Made by a program: the position numbers and the translations under genes. DNA of 64,000 nt, taken from positions 124,001 to 188,000 of the forward strand of contig CAWGVO010000007.1 of the NCBI GenBank assembly GCA_963826055.1, in the 5' to 3' direction. Source of the stretch: JBBDMC01 sp963826055. GTDB taxonomy: Bacteria; Pseudomonadota; Alphaproteobacteria; Rhizobiales; Kaistiaceae. Under the pieces are notes generated by a model that made no database searches, was not told the DNA's origin, and saw only the letters and a program-made list of their open reading frames with translations. This document shows, one piece after another, positions 63,712 to 64,000 of this stretch (position 1 is its first letter; every line of letters begins with the position of its first letter).

Positions 63712-64000
63712 TGCAGGTCGAGCCCCGTCGGCCCGAAGACGAGCGGGTCGAGCACGACGACGTCGAAGCTCTGGCTGTCCTGCGGGCCGCCCGTGGTGAG
63801 CTCGTAGACGGCGCCGAGGCCGGCCGCGATCACCAGCGTGGCGGCGATCGCGACCCAGCGCGGACGCAGCGTCGTGGCTGGTCGCGCCGCGGCGGCGAGC
63901 ACCGCCGTCGGCGACCCGCTCGGGCGCCCCGGAGCGGGCGATCTCGTCGTCGAGGCGGCGCGGGCGCGGTCGAGGTCGGCCTCGAGGCGGCGGGTGTCGT
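63708..64000 (-). CDS. Small anti-sigma-like membrane protein, cut by the window edge
   Basis: Only the C-terminal part is in the window. One frame gives LRPRWVAIAATLVIAAGLGA, a single membrane helix, then TTGGPQDSQSFDVVVLDPLV and the end GPTGLDLQ. Upstream residues (LDDEIARSGAPERVAD-like, after one slip) are charged and helical. Position directly before a heavy-metal-sensor gene, with a single helix, fits an anti-sigma factor of an ECF system. The start and any sigma gene lie beyond base 64000. Confidence 0.55.
   Translation of the reverse strand, partial: DTRRLEADLDRARAASTTRSPAPGRPSGSPTAVLAAAARPATTLRPRWVAIAATLVIAAGLGAVYELTTGGPQDSQSFDVVVLDPLVFGPTGLDLQ

Overview
The window is GC-rich alphaproteobacterial chromosome, most likely Hyphomicrobiales (Rhizobiales). 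Pointers are a MucR/Ros zinc-finger regulator, DUF1491, DUF2336, DUF5330 and DUF6456 housekeeping neighbours, a gene-transfer-agent (GTA)-type capsid cluster, and palindromic intergenic repeats of the kind seen in that order. Many well-known genes are broken by one-base indels, mostly insertions (for example mutA, mutB, the RND permease, the terminase and the M20 peptidase). This looks like uncorrected long-read consensus rather than biology, so gene spans below often join two or more frames. Such genes are described as frame-interrupted, not as pseudogenes, unless stated.

Region by region. 1-10.3 kb: a GTA/phage head cluster read leftwards (small terminase, large terminase, portal, small membrane protein, prohead protease, capsid, head-tail connector, adaptor, DUF3168). 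It is interrupted by rightward LysE, glycosyltransferase-25 and DUF423 genes, a VPLPA-CTERM protein and palindromic repeats. 10.4-13.1 kb: an IS630-type element and a two-gene cassette of lower GC ending in a DUF1828/DUF1829-like protein. 13.1-14.4 kb: structured non-coding DNA and a PEP-CTERM protein. 14.5-22.4 kb: the most unusual part, a three-gene redox cassette present twice in tandem. Each copy has a Tat-exported FrdA/KstD-like flavoprotein, a protein with Ig-like and Cna-B-like folds, and a small Sec-exported cytochrome c.

22.5-33 kb: ordinary chromosomal genes, including a YcgN family protein, penicillin-binding protein 1A, DUF1214/DUF1254, DUF2336, DUF1491, a peptidoglycan-binding protein, DUF5330, SufE, DUF6456, an isolated DnaA-domain-IV protein and MucR. 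33.2-40.6 kb: a leftward nine-gene Mrp/Mnh-type cation/proton antiporter operon (mnhE-F-G, MbhD/E-like, mnhB, mnhC, three mnhD paralogues plus a small membrane protein) with no full-length mnhA. 40.8-49.1 kb: MsrB, an S9A oligopeptidase, a KefB-type antiporter, Fe superoxide dismutase, a HerA-like ATPase, an M20 peptidase and DUF2267.

49.2-64 kb: both subunits of methylmalonyl-CoA mutase, an asparaginase, a class I aminotransferase, an Rgt/Arn-like lipid A or LPS glycosylation trio (LAB_N, GT2, GT83), an RND efflux adaptor and permease, a small methyltransferase, and the end of a periplasmic metal-sensor/anti-sigma type pair cut by the window edge.
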